Source: Thioalkalivibrio sp. ALJ3 (lineage in GTDB: Bacteria > Pseudomonadota > Gammaproteobacteria > Ectothiorhodospirales > Ectothiorhodospiraceae). Taken from it: 64,000 bases of DNA. The stretch spans positions 1-64,000 of the forward strand of contig NZ_KB897910.1 of NCBI RefSeq assembly GCF_000377205.1, in the 5' to 3' direction. The position numbers were made by a program, and so were the translations under genes. Below the pieces are notes generated by a model. That model worked only from the letters and a program-made list of their open reading frames with translations. It was not told where the DNA came from and ran no database searches. This document shows positions 30,439-39,050 of this stretch, piece after piece; position 1 is the first letter of the stretch, and each line of letters opens with the position of its first letter.

Positions 30439-31599
30439 ATGGACAAGCGATACCCGGGGCGGTTACTGGCGGCCCCATTGCTGGGCGGGCTCCTGATGGC
30501 CTGCGGGGGAGCGGCCGGGATCGCGGCCGAGGAGTTCTATGCCGCTGACGGTGAGTTGCGCGGCGAGGTCCTGAGCTCGGAGCTTAATCATCCCTGGGCG
30601 ATGGCCTTTCTGCCGGATGGCGGGATGCTGATCAGCGAACGGCCCGGGCAGCTTCGCTATATCCCCGACGCGGAGAACGTCGAGGGGCGCGGCGAGATGG
30701 TTTCCGGTCTTCCGGGCGATCTGATCGCTCAGAACCAGGGCGGGCTGCTCGATCTGGCTCTGCATCCGGATTACGAGGACAACGGCTGGCTGTACTTTAC
30801 CTACTCCGCGCAGGTGGATGGTGGCCAGACGACCCGCCTGGCCCGCGGGCAGTTCGCCGATGGTGCGCTGCAGGATGTCGAGGTGCTGTTCTCGGTGGAG
30901 CCGGGGGTGCGCGGCGGGCGCCACTTCGGTTCGCGGATCGTGTTCGACGCGGACCACTACGTCTATATCAGCATCGGGGACCGGGGAGAGCGTGACCATT
31001 CGCAAGACACGTCCACCCACATCGGCAGTATTGTCCGCCTGCATGACGATGGCTCGGTGCCCGAAGACAACCCGCTGGTGGGTGAAGGCGAGGCCAAACC
31101 GGAACTGTGGGCCTGGGGAGTGCGCAACCCGCAGGGCATGGTGATCGACCCCGAGACCGGCACCTTCTGGCAGAACGAGCACGGTCCGCGCGGTGGCGAC
31201 GAGGTGAATATCATCGAGCGCGGTCTGAATTACGGTTGGCCAGTGATCAGCCAGGGCCGCGAGTATTCCGGCGGGCCGGTAGGCGACGGTCTTACGGAAA
31301 AGGAAGGGATGGAGTCGCCTCTGCACTACTGGACTCCGGCGATCGCGCCGTCCGGTATGGCGATCCTGCGCGACCCCGCCTTTGCCGACTGGAATGGTGA
31401 TCTGCTGGTCGGCGGGCTGCGGGGCCAGACCCTGCGCAAGCTGACCTTCGACGGTCGCGAGCTGGTCAACGAGGAAGATCTGCTGCCCGACCTCGGCCGC
31501 CGCATCCGTGATGTCCGCGTGCACGATGGGGCGATCTGGGTGCTGACCGACCACAACCCGGGCGAGCTGATCCGGCTGACCCCGGCCGACCCCGGCTGA
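30439..31599 (+). CDS. PQQ-dependent soluble aldose sugar dehydrogenase-like protein
   Basis: A 386-residue periplasmic six-bladed beta-propeller of the YliI/Asd and sGDH family. An N-terminal signal peptide ([23 protein letters not shown]) is followed by family blocks [45 protein letters not shown] and [15 protein letters not shown]. It likely oxidises sugars with PQQ and passes electrons to the respiratory chain; no PQQ synthesis genes are in view. LLMAC could be a lipobox, so lipid anchoring is possible. Confidence 0.9.
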   Translation: MDKRYPGRLLAAPLLGGLLMACGGAAGIAAEEFYAADGELRGEVLSSELNHPWAMAFLPDGGMLISERPGQLRYIPDAENVEGRGEMVSGLPGDLIAQNQGGLLDLALHPDYEDNGWLYFTYSAQVDGGQTTRLARGQFADGALQDVEVLFSVEPGVRGGRHFGSRIVFDADHYVYISIGDRGERDHSQDTSTHIGSIVRLHDDGSVPEDNPLVGEGEAKPELWAWGVRNPQGMVIDPETGTFWQNEHGPRGGDEVNIIERGLNYGWPVISQGREYSGGPVGDGLTEKEGMESPLHYWTPAIAPSGMAILRDPAFADWNGDLLVGGLRGQTLRKLTFDGRELVNEEDLLPDLGRRIRDVRVHDGAIWVLTDHNPGELIRLTPADPG

Positions 31600-31630
31600 T
31601 GAATCCACGTTTCCGGAAGGAGCCCTTTTG

Positions 31631-32266
31631 ATGTTTGCGTTTTCCGAGCCGCGCATGCCCGCGCCCGAGGAGGCCTTGCCCGGGCGCGAAGAGCCGCTGC
31701 CGGTCCCGCCACGGCACATGGTGCTGGGCACACCGCTGGTGCTGCCCTATCCGGAGGGCGCGCAGGTGCTGCATGTGGGTATGGGCTGCTTCTGGGGTGC
31801 GGAGCGGCTGTTCTGGCAGATCGACGGCGTGTATTCGACCAGTGTGGGTTATGGCGGCGGCTATACCCGCAACCCGACCTACCGCGAGGTCTGTTCCGGG
31901 CAGACCGGGCACACCGAGTTGGTGCGTGTCGTGTTCGACCCGGCCCGAGTGTCGATCGATACGCTGTTGCGGGTGTTCTGGGAGGGACACGACCCGACCC
32001 AGGGCATGCGCCAGGGCAATGATGTCGGCACGCAGTACCGCTCCGCGATCTATGTGGAATCGGCCGAACAGCAGGCGGCGGCCGAGGTCAGCCGCGAGCG
32101 CTACCAGGCGGCGCTGGATGCCGCAGGGCGTGGCGCCATCACCACGGAGATCCAGCCACTGGACGCCTGGTACTTTGCCGAGGACTACCACCAGCAGTAC
32201 CTGGCCAAGGTGCCTAACGGCTACTGCGGTCTGGGTGGGGTGGGCGTGCCCTATCCCTCGGGCTGA
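31631..32266 (+). CDS. msrA: Peptide methionine sulfoxide reductase MsrA
   Basis: A 211-residue enzyme that reduces methionine-S-sulfoxide in proteins. The catalytic motif is [11 protein letters not shown] (Cys53) and one resolving Cys is in GYCGLGG near the C-terminus. The second resolving Cys of E. coli MsrA is missing: the end reads GVGVPYPSG where E. coli has GIGVC. ATG 31631 is preferred to the TTG at 31628; AAGGAG lies 8 nt upstream. It follows the sugar dehydrogenase by 31 nt. Confidence 0.94.
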   Translation: MFAFSEPRMPAPEEALPGREEPLPVPPRHMVLGTPLVLPYPEGAQVLHVGMGCFWGAERLFWQIDGVYSTSVGYGGGYTRNPTYREVCSGQTGHTELVRVVFDPARVSIDTLLRVFWEGHDPTQGMRQGNDVGTQYRSAIYVESAEQQAAAEVSRERYQAALDAAGRGAITTEIQPLDAWYFAEDYHQQYLAKVPNGYCGLGGVGVPYPSG

Positions 32267-32281
32267 GGGTTCTTCCGTCTG

Positions 32282-32743
32282 CTATCCGCGGCCGGAAGAG
32301 CCGAAGCCGCCGGCGCCACGGGCGCTCTCCTCGAAGTCCTCGACCACGCGAAAGCGCGGCTGGACGACCGGGACGATGACCAGCTGCGCCAGGCGTTCGC
32401 CGACCTCCAGGGTGTAGGCGTACGCGCCCCGGTTCCAGCAGGAGACCATCAGCGGCCCCTGGTAGTCGGCGTCGATCAGTCCGACCAGGTTCCCCAGCAC
32501 CAGGCCGTGCTTGTGACCTAGCCCGGAGCGGGGCAGGATCATCCCGGCATAGCCCGGGTCCTCGATATGGATCGAGAGCCCGGTCGGGATCAGTTCGGCG
32601 GCGCCCGGCTCCAGCGTCAGCGGCGCCTCGATCATCGCGCGCAGGTCGACGCCGGCCGAGCCGTTGGTGGCCGGGGCGGGCAGCGGGAAGTCCGCGCCCA
32701 TGCGCGGGTCCAGGATCTTCAGGTTAATCTCGGGGGCGGGCAT
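32282..32743 (-). CDS. dut: dUTP diphosphatase
   Basis: A 153-residue trimeric dUTPase converting dUTP to dUMP. All five motifs are seen: [41 protein letters not shown] and the C-terminal GAGGFGSSG. It overlaps coaBC by 20 nt on the same strand, the classic coaBC-dut pairing. It converges with msrA with 15 nt between. Confidence 0.96.
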   Translation of the reverse strand: MPAPEINLKILDPRMGADFPLPAPATNGSAGVDLRAMIEAPLTLEPGAAELIPTGLSIHIEDPGYAGMILPRSGLGHKHGLVLGNLVGLIDADYQGPLMVSCWNRGAYAYTLEVGERLAQLVIVPVVQPRFRVVEDFEESARGAGGFGSSGRG

Positions 32744-33971
32744 TCGGGGTTCCTTGATCCGTTTCGCATTCGGCCAGGCGCTCGACGATCAGGTCGATCA
32801 GCGCCCGGGCCAGCTGGGTTTTCGGCTGGCTGGGAAGCCGGTGCTCGCCGCCCTCCCAGAGGCACAGCAGTTCGTTGTCGGGTGTGCCAAAGGCGCGGCC
32901 CTCGCCGACCCGGTTGGCGGCGATCAGGTCGAGTCCCTTGGCGCGGCGCTTGGCCTCGGCGTGTTCGCGCAGGTGCTCGGTCTCGGCCGCGAAGCCGACC
33001 AGGAACGGGCGTCGGGGGAGGGAGGCCGCCTGTGTTGCCGCCTCGGCCAGGATGTCCCGGGTGCGCTCCAGTGCCAGGTGCATCACCGGGTCGGATTTCT
33101 TGATCTTCTGTGCCTGCGGTTCGGCCGGGCGGTAGTCGGCTACGGCCGCGGCCGCGATCAGGATGTCGGTCTCGGGCAGTCGCTCCATCACCGCGGCGTG
33201 CATGGCGGCCGCCGTTTCCGTGGCGATGCCTGCGACGCCCGCGGGCACGGCCTCGGCCGTCGGCCCATGCACCAGGGTCACGTGTGCGCCCGCATCGCGC
33301 GCCGCCGCGGCCAGGGCAAAGCCCATGCGCCCGGAGCTGCGGTTGCCGATAAAGCGCACGGGGTCGATCGGCTCGAAGGTGGGGCCGGCGGTGATCAGTA
33401 CGTGACGTCCGGCCAGCGGGGCGTGTACCGGCTGCAGCAGCTCCCGCGCAATCGCGGCGGGCTCGCGCATGCGGCCCTCGCCCTGCTCGCCACAGGCCTG
33501 ATCGCCGCTGTCCGGCCCGATCAGGGTTACGCCGCGCTCGCTCAGGGTTGCAATATTGGCCTGCGTGGCCGGGTGGGCCCACATGCGATGGTTCATCGCC
33601 GGTGCCAGGGCGACCGGCGCGGTGGTGGCCAGCAGCAGCGTACTCAGCAGATCGTCCGCCAGGCCCTGGGCGTAGCGGGCGATCAGGCTGGCGCTGGCCG
33701 GGGCGACCACGATGCGGTCCGCCCATCGTGCCAGGGCGATGTGATCCATGCCGGATTCCGCTTCGGCATCCAGCAGCTCGGTACGCACCGGCGCGCCGGA
33801 CAGGGCCTGGAAGGTCAGCGGGGTTACGAAGGCGCGGGCGCCGGCCGTCATCACTACGCGCACTTCGCAGCCGGCGCGCTTTAGCTCGCGCACCAGCTCG
33901 CAGGCCTTGTAGGCGGCGATGCCGCCACTGACGCCGATCAGGATCCTAGGTTGGCTTTGATGGTCCGTCAT
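32724..33971 (-). CDS. coaBC: Bifunctional phosphopantothenoylcysteine decarboxylase/synthetase
   Basis: A 415-residue two-domain coenzyme A biosynthesis enzyme. The N-terminal flavoprotein decarboxylase (CoaC) has [15 protein letters not shown] and PAMNHRMW. The C-terminal CTP-dependent synthetase (CoaB) has [16 protein letters not shown] and NRSSGRMG. It starts 18 nt after the DUF502 gene and overlaps dut. Confidence 0.96.
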   Translation of the reverse strand: MTDHQSQPRILIGVSGGIAAYKACELVRELKRAGCEVRVVMTAGARAFVTPLTFQALSGAPVRTELLDAEAESGMDHIALARWADRIVVAPASASLIARYAQGLADDLLSTLLLATTAPVALAPAMNHRMWAHPATQANIATLSERGVTLIGPDSGDQACGEQGEGRMREPAAIARELLQPVHAPLAGRHVLITAGPTFEPIDPVRFIGNRSSGRMGFALAAAARDAGAHVTLVHGPTAEAVPAGVAGIATETAAAMHAAVMERLPETDILIAAAAVADYRPAEPQAQKIKKSDPVMHLALERTRDILAEAATQAASLPRRPFLVGFAAETEHLREHAEAKRRAKGLDLIAANRVGEGRAFGTPDNELLCLWEGGEHRLPSQPKTQLARALIDLIVERLAECETDQGTPNARPRD

Positions 33972-33989
33972 GCGGCGGATTCTACCCGT

Positions 33990-34586
33990 TCAGGTCTTTT
34001 CCTGGCGCGCGGAGACGCCGGCGGTCAGGGCGTAGCGCATCGCGTCTTCCAGCGACATATCGAGCGGTTCCACGCGGCTGCGCGGCAGCATCAGCGTGTA
34101 GCCGCCGATCTGGTAGCTCATCGGTGTGTATACGGCGATGGTTTCCGGGCCGCCCAGGTTGTCCGGTAGTCCCTCGAAATCCTCGCGGGTGACAAACCCG
34201 ACCAGCTTGAAGTCGCTGCCCGGGAAGGTGACCAGCACGGCCTGTCCGAAGCGCTGGTGGATGTCGCCGGAAAGGAGATTCGTTACGTCGCGCACGGTCC
34301 CGTGGATGGTCTTGACCACCGGGATGCGCTGCATCAGCGATTCCATCCAGTCGAACAGGCCGCGTACCACATAGGCCTGCAGCAGTACGCCCAGTGCGAA
34401 CACGAGCACCAGCCCGGCGAGGATGCCCAGGCCCGGGAAATACAGGGCATCGGGCAGGATCGCGCGCAACAGCCCGCCCAGGACAGTTTCCGCTGTGGTG
34501 CCCAGCCACCAGAGCAGGGCCAGGGTGATGACCAGCGGCAGGATGGCCGCCAGGCCGGTCAGGAAGGTCCGGGAAATCTTGCGCAC
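33990..34586 (-). CDS. DUF502 family membrane protein
   Basis: A 198-residue inner-membrane protein with two N-terminal helices (about 8-30 and 50-75), the segment GSDFKLVGFVTRE and the typical FTPMSYQIGGYTLMLPRS-like block (here YTPMSYQIGG). The family's role is unknown. The GTG at 34586 is chosen because GGAG lies 7 nt upstream and the family start RKISRTFLTGL follows. A longer frame runs through the repeat element (copy B), whose edge is only 17 nt upstream. Confidence 0.87.
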   Translation of the reverse strand: MRKISRTFLTGLAAILPLVITLALLWWLGTTAETVLGGLLRAILPDALYFPGLGILAGLVLVFALGVLLQAYVVRGLFDWMESLMQRIPVVKTIHGTVRDVTNLLSGDIHQRFGQAVLVTFPGSDFKLVGFVTREDFEGLPDNLGGPETIAVYTPMSYQIGGYTLMLPRSRVEPLDMSLEDAMRYALTAGVSARQEKT

Positions 34587-34602
34587 TTGCAGTCTCCATC
34601 CT

Positions 34603-34886
34603 AGGGAAACACTGATCAATGTACACGTCGCGCTCGAGTCGCTTTTGCGTGCGAACAAGGCGCGGTGAGCGCAGTGTAGCCGAGCTACATAAGCGAGCCG
34701 CAACGCCGTACGCACGCAAAAGCGGCCGAGCCCCTGCTGTTCAATGGTTTGTGGGGTTGGCACCCCAGGTTCCCCGATCCTGCGTTGCGCCGCTTGCGGG
34801 TAGAACCACTACCCGCTGCACGACGCTCCTTGTCTCGGAAAACCTGGGGTACCAACGCGAGCGTGTACATTGATCAGTGTTTCCCT
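34603..34886. mobile_element. MITE-like repeat element, copy B
   Basis: A 284-bp element and the cleanest copy. The terminal inverted repeats are identical over at least 24 bp (AGGGAAACACTGATCAATGT onward). Hairpin 1 (34641-34723) has a perfect 13-bp outer stem GCTTTTGCGTGCG/CGCACGCAAAAGC and an apex TGTAGC-CGA-GCTACA. Hairpin 2 (34756-34856) runs from GTTGGCACCCCAGG to CCTGGGGTACCAAC with the tip GCGGGTAG-AACCA-CTACCCGC. It lies between the divergent DUF502 and metallo-hydrolase genes and has no transposase. Confidence 0.85.
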
Positions 34887-34994
34887 GGGGGAGGCCCCGA
34901 TGCTACCAGTTTCGGGCGCGCAGGCGCCGCTCCGCACTTTGTGGGGGTTGGCGGGTCTATTCTTCACAATCGAGAATATCCGGGGGTTATTGCG

Positions 34995-35966
34995 ATGCAG
35001 GGATGGAAGCCATGGGGGATGTTACTGGCGGTTGTAGCGATGGGATCGGTCTTCGTGACATCGTCGCCGGCCGGCGAGCCGGCGGCGCCTGAAGATTACG
35101 AAATGCAGCCCGAGGTCGTGGCCCCGGGGGTCTATGCAGTGATGACTCCGGCGCGCGATTTCCCCAGCCGAGAGAATCTCGGCTGGAATGCGAACATGGC
35201 GTTCGTGGTGACCGGCGACGGCGTGCTCGTGTTCGATACGGGGTCGTCCGAGACCATGGGCGTTGCCCTGCGCGAAGCAATCCGCGAGGTGACCGATCAG
35301 CCCGTGCGCTGGATCGTGAACAGCCACAGTCATGGCGACCACTGGCTGGGCAATCATGCCTTCGCAGAGGACAAGCCGGAGATCATGGCCGGCCCCGAGG
35401 CCATCGAGCGCATGAAGGCCGAAGCCGAGACCTGGGTCGATAATTTTCGCGAGATGACCGAGGGGGCGACCGGTGACACCACGCCACTGCTGCCGAACAC
35501 GCCCGTGGATGAGCGCATCACGCGCGATCTCGGCGGAAAGGAGGTGGTCATCCTGCCCTCCGGCGGCGCCCACTCCCCGGGTGACCTGATCGTCTGGTTG
35601 CCGCAGACGAAAGTCCTGCTGGCTGGGGATGTGGTGTACAGCGATCGCGCGCCCTCGGTCTGGGATGGCGACGTCGTGCAGTGGATCGAGCTGCTGGACG
35701 AACTGATCGCGCTGGAGCCCGATGTGGTCGTGCCCGGCCATGGCCGGCTCGAGGGGGCGGAGACCCTGCCGCGCCTGCAGAACTACCTGGTCACCCTCTG
35801 GGGCGCGATCGAGGAGGGTGTGGAGCAGGGGCTGGCCGACTTCGAGACCGTGCCGCTCGTGCGCGAGCGCATGGCGGACATCATTGATGACTACCCGGGC
35901 TTCGAGGACAAGATCGACCGCTCGGTCGCCACGACCTACCCTGATGTGGAGGCTGCCGTGTTCTGA
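34995..35966 (+). CDS. Exported metallo-beta-lactamase-fold hydrolase
   Basis: A 323-residue MBL-fold protein with a signal peptide (MLLAVVAMGSVFVTSSPAG). Zinc ligands are NSHSHGDHWLGN (HxHxDH), a later His in GGAHSPGD, Asp in LAGDVVYSD and His in VPGHG. The substrate is unknown; it resembles the SoxH/quinoprotein-relay hydrolase group found in many sulfur oxidisers. The ATG at 34995 gives a proper signal peptide; upstream in-frame sequence is only the repeat element. The 108 nt from the element to the ATG probably hold its promoter. Confidence 0.88.
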   Translation: MQGWKPWGMLLAVVAMGSVFVTSSPAGEPAAPEDYEMQPEVVAPGVYAVMTPARDFPSRENLGWNANMAFVVTGDGVLVFDTGSSETMGVALREAIREVTDQPVRWIVNSHSHGDHWLGNHAFAEDKPEIMAGPEAIERMKAEAETWVDNFREMTEGATGDTTPLLPNTPVDERITRDLGGKEVVILPSGGAHSPGDLIVWLPQTKVLLAGDVVYSDRAPSVWDGDVVQWIELLDELIALEPDVVVPGHGRLEGAETLPRLQNYLVTLWGAIEEGVEQGLADFETVPLVRERMADIIDDYPGFEDKIDRSVATTYPDVEAAVF

Positions 35967-35981
35967 AGCGCGCGGCCGGCG

Positions 35982-36974
35982 TCAGAACTGCCAGGTGGCG
36001 TGCAGCGAGCCGAACTCCGCTGCGCGCTTGGCCTGGCCACTGAACTCGCGCGAACGCCAGACATGGGTGTATCCCAGGCGCACCCCACCCACGTGGAACA
36101 CGAATCCGGCCGTAAACTCCCCCACCGCCGGGTGCTTGTCCACCGAGGGCCCGTCGCGAAACAGCGGGCCGTCCAGAAACAGGTCGTAGGCCATCAGCCG
36201 GGTATCCACCCCCGCGAACAGGTAGCCGCCCGCGGAGCCGACCGTCTCGAAGGTATGCGAACCTGATAGCGCCGGGTTGATCCGGGGCGGGCCGTAGTCG
36301 CGCGGCAGGTTCCGTCCGGCGCGCACGATCGCGCCAGCGTTGGCGAACGTGAACGGGCTGCCCACGGTCGCGCCCCAGTGTGGGGTCAGGTCCCAGCCCC
36401 AGCCGCCCTCGGCGCGATGCGAGCGCCCGCGCAGCTGGCGCTCGTAACCCACCATCAGGGTCGCCTCGTTGCCGATCTGGTCGTCCCACCCCTGCGGTTG
36501 CGGTGCGCTGGACCAGCTGTGGACTTCCTTTTGTGTGCGGTCGGCCAGCGAGGCGGGCCCGACGGTGCCCACGGTGACCTGCAGGCGGTCCAGACGGTCG
36601 CCATGATCCTCGGCCAGGCTGAAGTTCAGGTATAGCCAGCCGGCGTAGGGGCGGTCGTCCGGGTCTGCGGGCGACCGCTCGATGTCCTCTGGGGTGTACA
36701 TGTTCTGGCCCAGGTGGATAGCCGATTTCAGGCGGCCGCGTTCCTCGCGATCGACGAAGTACGGCAGTGCGTCCGCGACCCGCTGCAGCCAGGGGGGTAC
36801 GCGCTCTTCGCTGCGCGTCCAGCCGATGCGGAAGCCATTGGTGTAGTAGCGGTCCTCACCAGCGAACAGGTCGTTCTCGAACTCGAAGTGCAGTGCGTCG
36901 ACGCCGCGTTCAGCGGCGGCCGGTGCCGCCGCGAGACCCAGCGCGGCAACCAGCCCACAGGCCATAACGCGCAC
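35982..36974 (-). CDS. lpxR: Lipid A deacylase LpxR family outer-membrane protein
   Basis: About 330 residues. A signal peptide (VRVMACGLVAALGLAAAPAAA) precedes a beta-barrel of the LpxR/DUF2219 family, which removes the 3'-acyloxyacyl chain from lipid A. Family residues are visible in FEFENDLFAGEDRYYTNGF and KEVHSWSS, and the protein ends in Phe like a barrel (ATWQF). The start is uncertain: GTG 36974, ATG 36965 or ATG 37022 are possible, and the last overlaps the nhaP2 start. It faces nhaP2 divergently and converges with the metallo-hydrolase. Confidence 0.85.
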   Translation of the reverse strand: MRVMACGLVAALGLAAAPAAAERGVDALHFEFENDLFAGEDRYYTNGFRIGWTRSEERVPPWLQRVADALPYFVDREERGRLKSAIHLGQNMYTPEDIERSPADPDDRPYAGWLYLNFSLAEDHGDRLDRLQVTVGTVGPASLADRTQKEVHSWSSAPQPQGWDDQIGNEATLMVGYERQLRGRSHRAEGGWGWDLTPHWGATVGSPFTFANAGAIVRAGRNLPRDYGPPRINPALSGSHTFETVGSAGGYLFAGVDTRLMAYDLFLDGPLFRDGPSVDKHPAVGEFTAGFVFHVGGVRLGYTHVWRSREFSGQAKRAAEFGSLHATWQF

Positions 36975-37020
36975 CGTGCCGGCCGGGCGGGTTGTCGGGA
37001 GCTTCCGGTATGATCGACGC

Positions 37021-38742
37021 ATGGACCTCTCCAACCAGATCATCTTCCTGGCGGCCATTGTGCTGCTGGGCAGCATCCTTTCGAGCGTGATCACCTCGCG
37101 CCTGGGCGTGCCCCTGCTGCTGGTGTTCCTGGTGATCGGCATGCTGCTCGGGCCGGAGGGCCCGGGCGGTCTCGAGGTGGAGAATATCACCCTGGCCTAT
37201 CTGGTCGGCTCGGCCGCGCTCGCGATTATCCTTTTCGACGGCGGGATGCGCACTCCGGCCCGCAATTTCCGTATCGGGCTGAAACCAGCCCTGGGGCTGG
37301 CCACGCTCGGGGTGCTCGTCACCTCCGGGCTGACCGGGGTCTTTGCGGTCTGGTGGCTGGGCCTGTCCTGGCTGGAGGGCCTGTTGCTGGGGGCCATCGT
37401 GGGTTCCACCGACGCGGCTGCGGTGTTCTCGCTGTTGCGCTCGCGCGGGCTCGAGCTGAAAAGCCGTGTTGGTGCCACGCTCGAGATCGAGTCCGGCTCC
37501 AACGATCCGATGGCGATCTTCCTGACCATCGTGCTGATCGAGTTGCTGTTGATGCCCGATCAGCAGTTCGGCGCTGTCGTTGCCATCGAGTTCGTCCAGC
37601 AGATGGGGCTGGGGGCCCTGTTCGGTGTGGCCGGAGGTTTCGCCCTGCTGGCGCTGATCAATCGGGTGCCGATGGCGGGCGGGCTGTATCCGCTGTTCGC
37701 GATGGCCGGGGCGCTGGCCATCTTCGGCCTGACCGGTCTGGTGGGCGGCTCGGGCTTTCTGGCCGTGTACCTGGCGGGGCTGCTGATCGGCAACCGTCCG
37801 CTGGAGGCCTCGCAGAACATCAAGCGCTTCCATGACGGGATCGCCTCGCTCGCACAGATCGGGATGTTCCTGATGCTCGGCATGCTGGTGACCCCCTCGG
37901 GCCTGCCGCCGGTGGCCCTGGACGCCGGGCTGGTCGCCGCGGTCCTGATCCTGATCGCCCGTCCCCTGGCCGTATGGCTGTGCCTGTTCCCGTTCCGCTT
38001 CCCCTGGCGCGAACAGGTTTTCATTGCCTGGGTCGGTCTACGCGGCGCGGTACCGATCATCCTGGCGCTGTTCCCGCTGCTCGCCGGGTTGGAGTTGGCC
38101 GGCTATTTCTTCCACGTCGTGTTCTTCGTGGTGCTGATCTCGCTGCTGGTGCAGGGCTGGACCGTCGCGCCCTCGGCGCGCTGGCTGGGGCTGGAGCTGC
38201 CGCCGACCACCGCACGGGTACAGCGCACCGAGCTGGATATCCCCGGGCAGCAGGAGATGGAGCTGGTTGGTTATCGCCTGGCCGAAACCACACCGGTCGT
38301 GCGCGAGGCGTGGTCGAATTTCCGTCTGCCGGGCAGCGCGCGGGTCGTGGCCCACCTGCGCAAGGGCAAACTGCTGGACACCCTGGAGCTGCTGGATCTG
38401 CATGCTGGCGACCACCTCTACATTATGGTCGCCCCGGCCGATCTGCATGACCTCGACCGCCTGTTCGTCCCGCAGGACGAGGTGCCGGAGCGCCTGACCG
38501 AGCGCAGCGTGTTCGGGGAATTCGCCCTCAATGGCGACGCCCAGCTCGGCGCGGTCGGCATGGCCTACGGCGCCCCGGTTCCGCCCGAGCGCCAGGGTGA
38601 CACCCTGGAGGCCTACCTGCGCCGCGAACTCCAGGCCGAGCCGGTCGTCGGCGACGCCGTCAACCTCGGCCCGATGCGCCTGGTCATCCGCGAGATGGAC
38701 GGCGCCCGTATCACCAAGGTCGGCCTGAAACTCCGACACTGA
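37021..38742 (+). CDS. nhaP2: K+(Na+)/H+ antiporter, NhaP2/CvrA type
   Basis: A 573-residue CPA1 antiporter. About twelve membrane helices span residues 5-390, with GSTDAAAVFSLL (conserved Asp pair) and LEIESGSNDPMA. A cytosolic TrkA_C-like domain (about 400-485) and a CorC_HlyC-like C-terminal domain follow. It probably expels K+ or Na+ and pairs functionally with TrkAH in ion balance. ATG 37021 (MDLSNQIIFLAAIVLLGS) matches the family N-terminus. Confidence 0.94.
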   Translation: MDLSNQIIFLAAIVLLGSILSSVITSRLGVPLLLVFLVIGMLLGPEGPGGLEVENITLAYLVGSAALAIILFDGGMRTPARNFRIGLKPALGLATLGVLVTSGLTGVFAVWWLGLSWLEGLLLGAIVGSTDAAAVFSLLRSRGLELKSRVGATLEIESGSNDPMAIFLTIVLIELLLMPDQQFGAVVAIEFVQQMGLGALFGVAGGFALLALINRVPMAGGLYPLFAMAGALAIFGLTGLVGGSGFLAVYLAGLLIGNRPLEASQNIKRFHDGIASLAQIGMFLMLGMLVTPSGLPPVALDAGLVAAVLILIARPLAVWLCLFPFRFPWREQVFIAWVGLRGAVPIILALFPLLAGLELAGYFFHVVFFVVLISLLVQGWTVAPSARWLGLELPPTTARVQRTELDIPGQQEMELVGYRLAETTPVVREAWSNFRLPGSARVVAHLRKGKLLDTLELLDLHAGDHLYIMVAPADLHDLDRLFVPQDEVPERLTERSVFGEFALNGDAQLGAVGMAYGAPVPPERQGDTLEAYLRRELQAEPVVGDAVNLGPMRLVIREMDGARITKVGLKLRH

Positions 38743-39050
38743 GGCCTCTGGCGCTGGATGCTGGATAAGGGTTGCGCCTTGGTGAATCAGCATAGAGAGC
38801 ATTTGCCGATTCAATTGAAGTGGAGCCTTTGCTATAAGAAAACAAAGGAGAGTGTGACGAACTTCATACTTTCCAGACGGGCCGGAAGCTTGGGGCGAGC
38901 GAGCCGCATGCTGCAACTTGGCGTACGCAGTATGCCCGTCACCTTCCGGGTGCCGGAAACGGTACAGCGCACGGCGCGCAGGCCAAAAAGACAAGGGGGG
39001 AGCGGGCCGGGCGCCCCTATTCGTGAGCGGATTGCGCCTCCTTCGGCCAC
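38743..39050. other. Intergenic region with a lower-GC patch
   Basis: This 308-nt gap between the convergent nhaP2 and rep genes has no supported gene. Bases about 38757-38870 are clearly less GC-rich than their surroundings. They hold an inverted repeat (TGAATCAGC and GCCGATTCA, 38783-38813) and a TATAAG box at 38833-38838 on the plus strand with only a weak -35. I see no T-tailed terminator. Confidence 0.4.
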
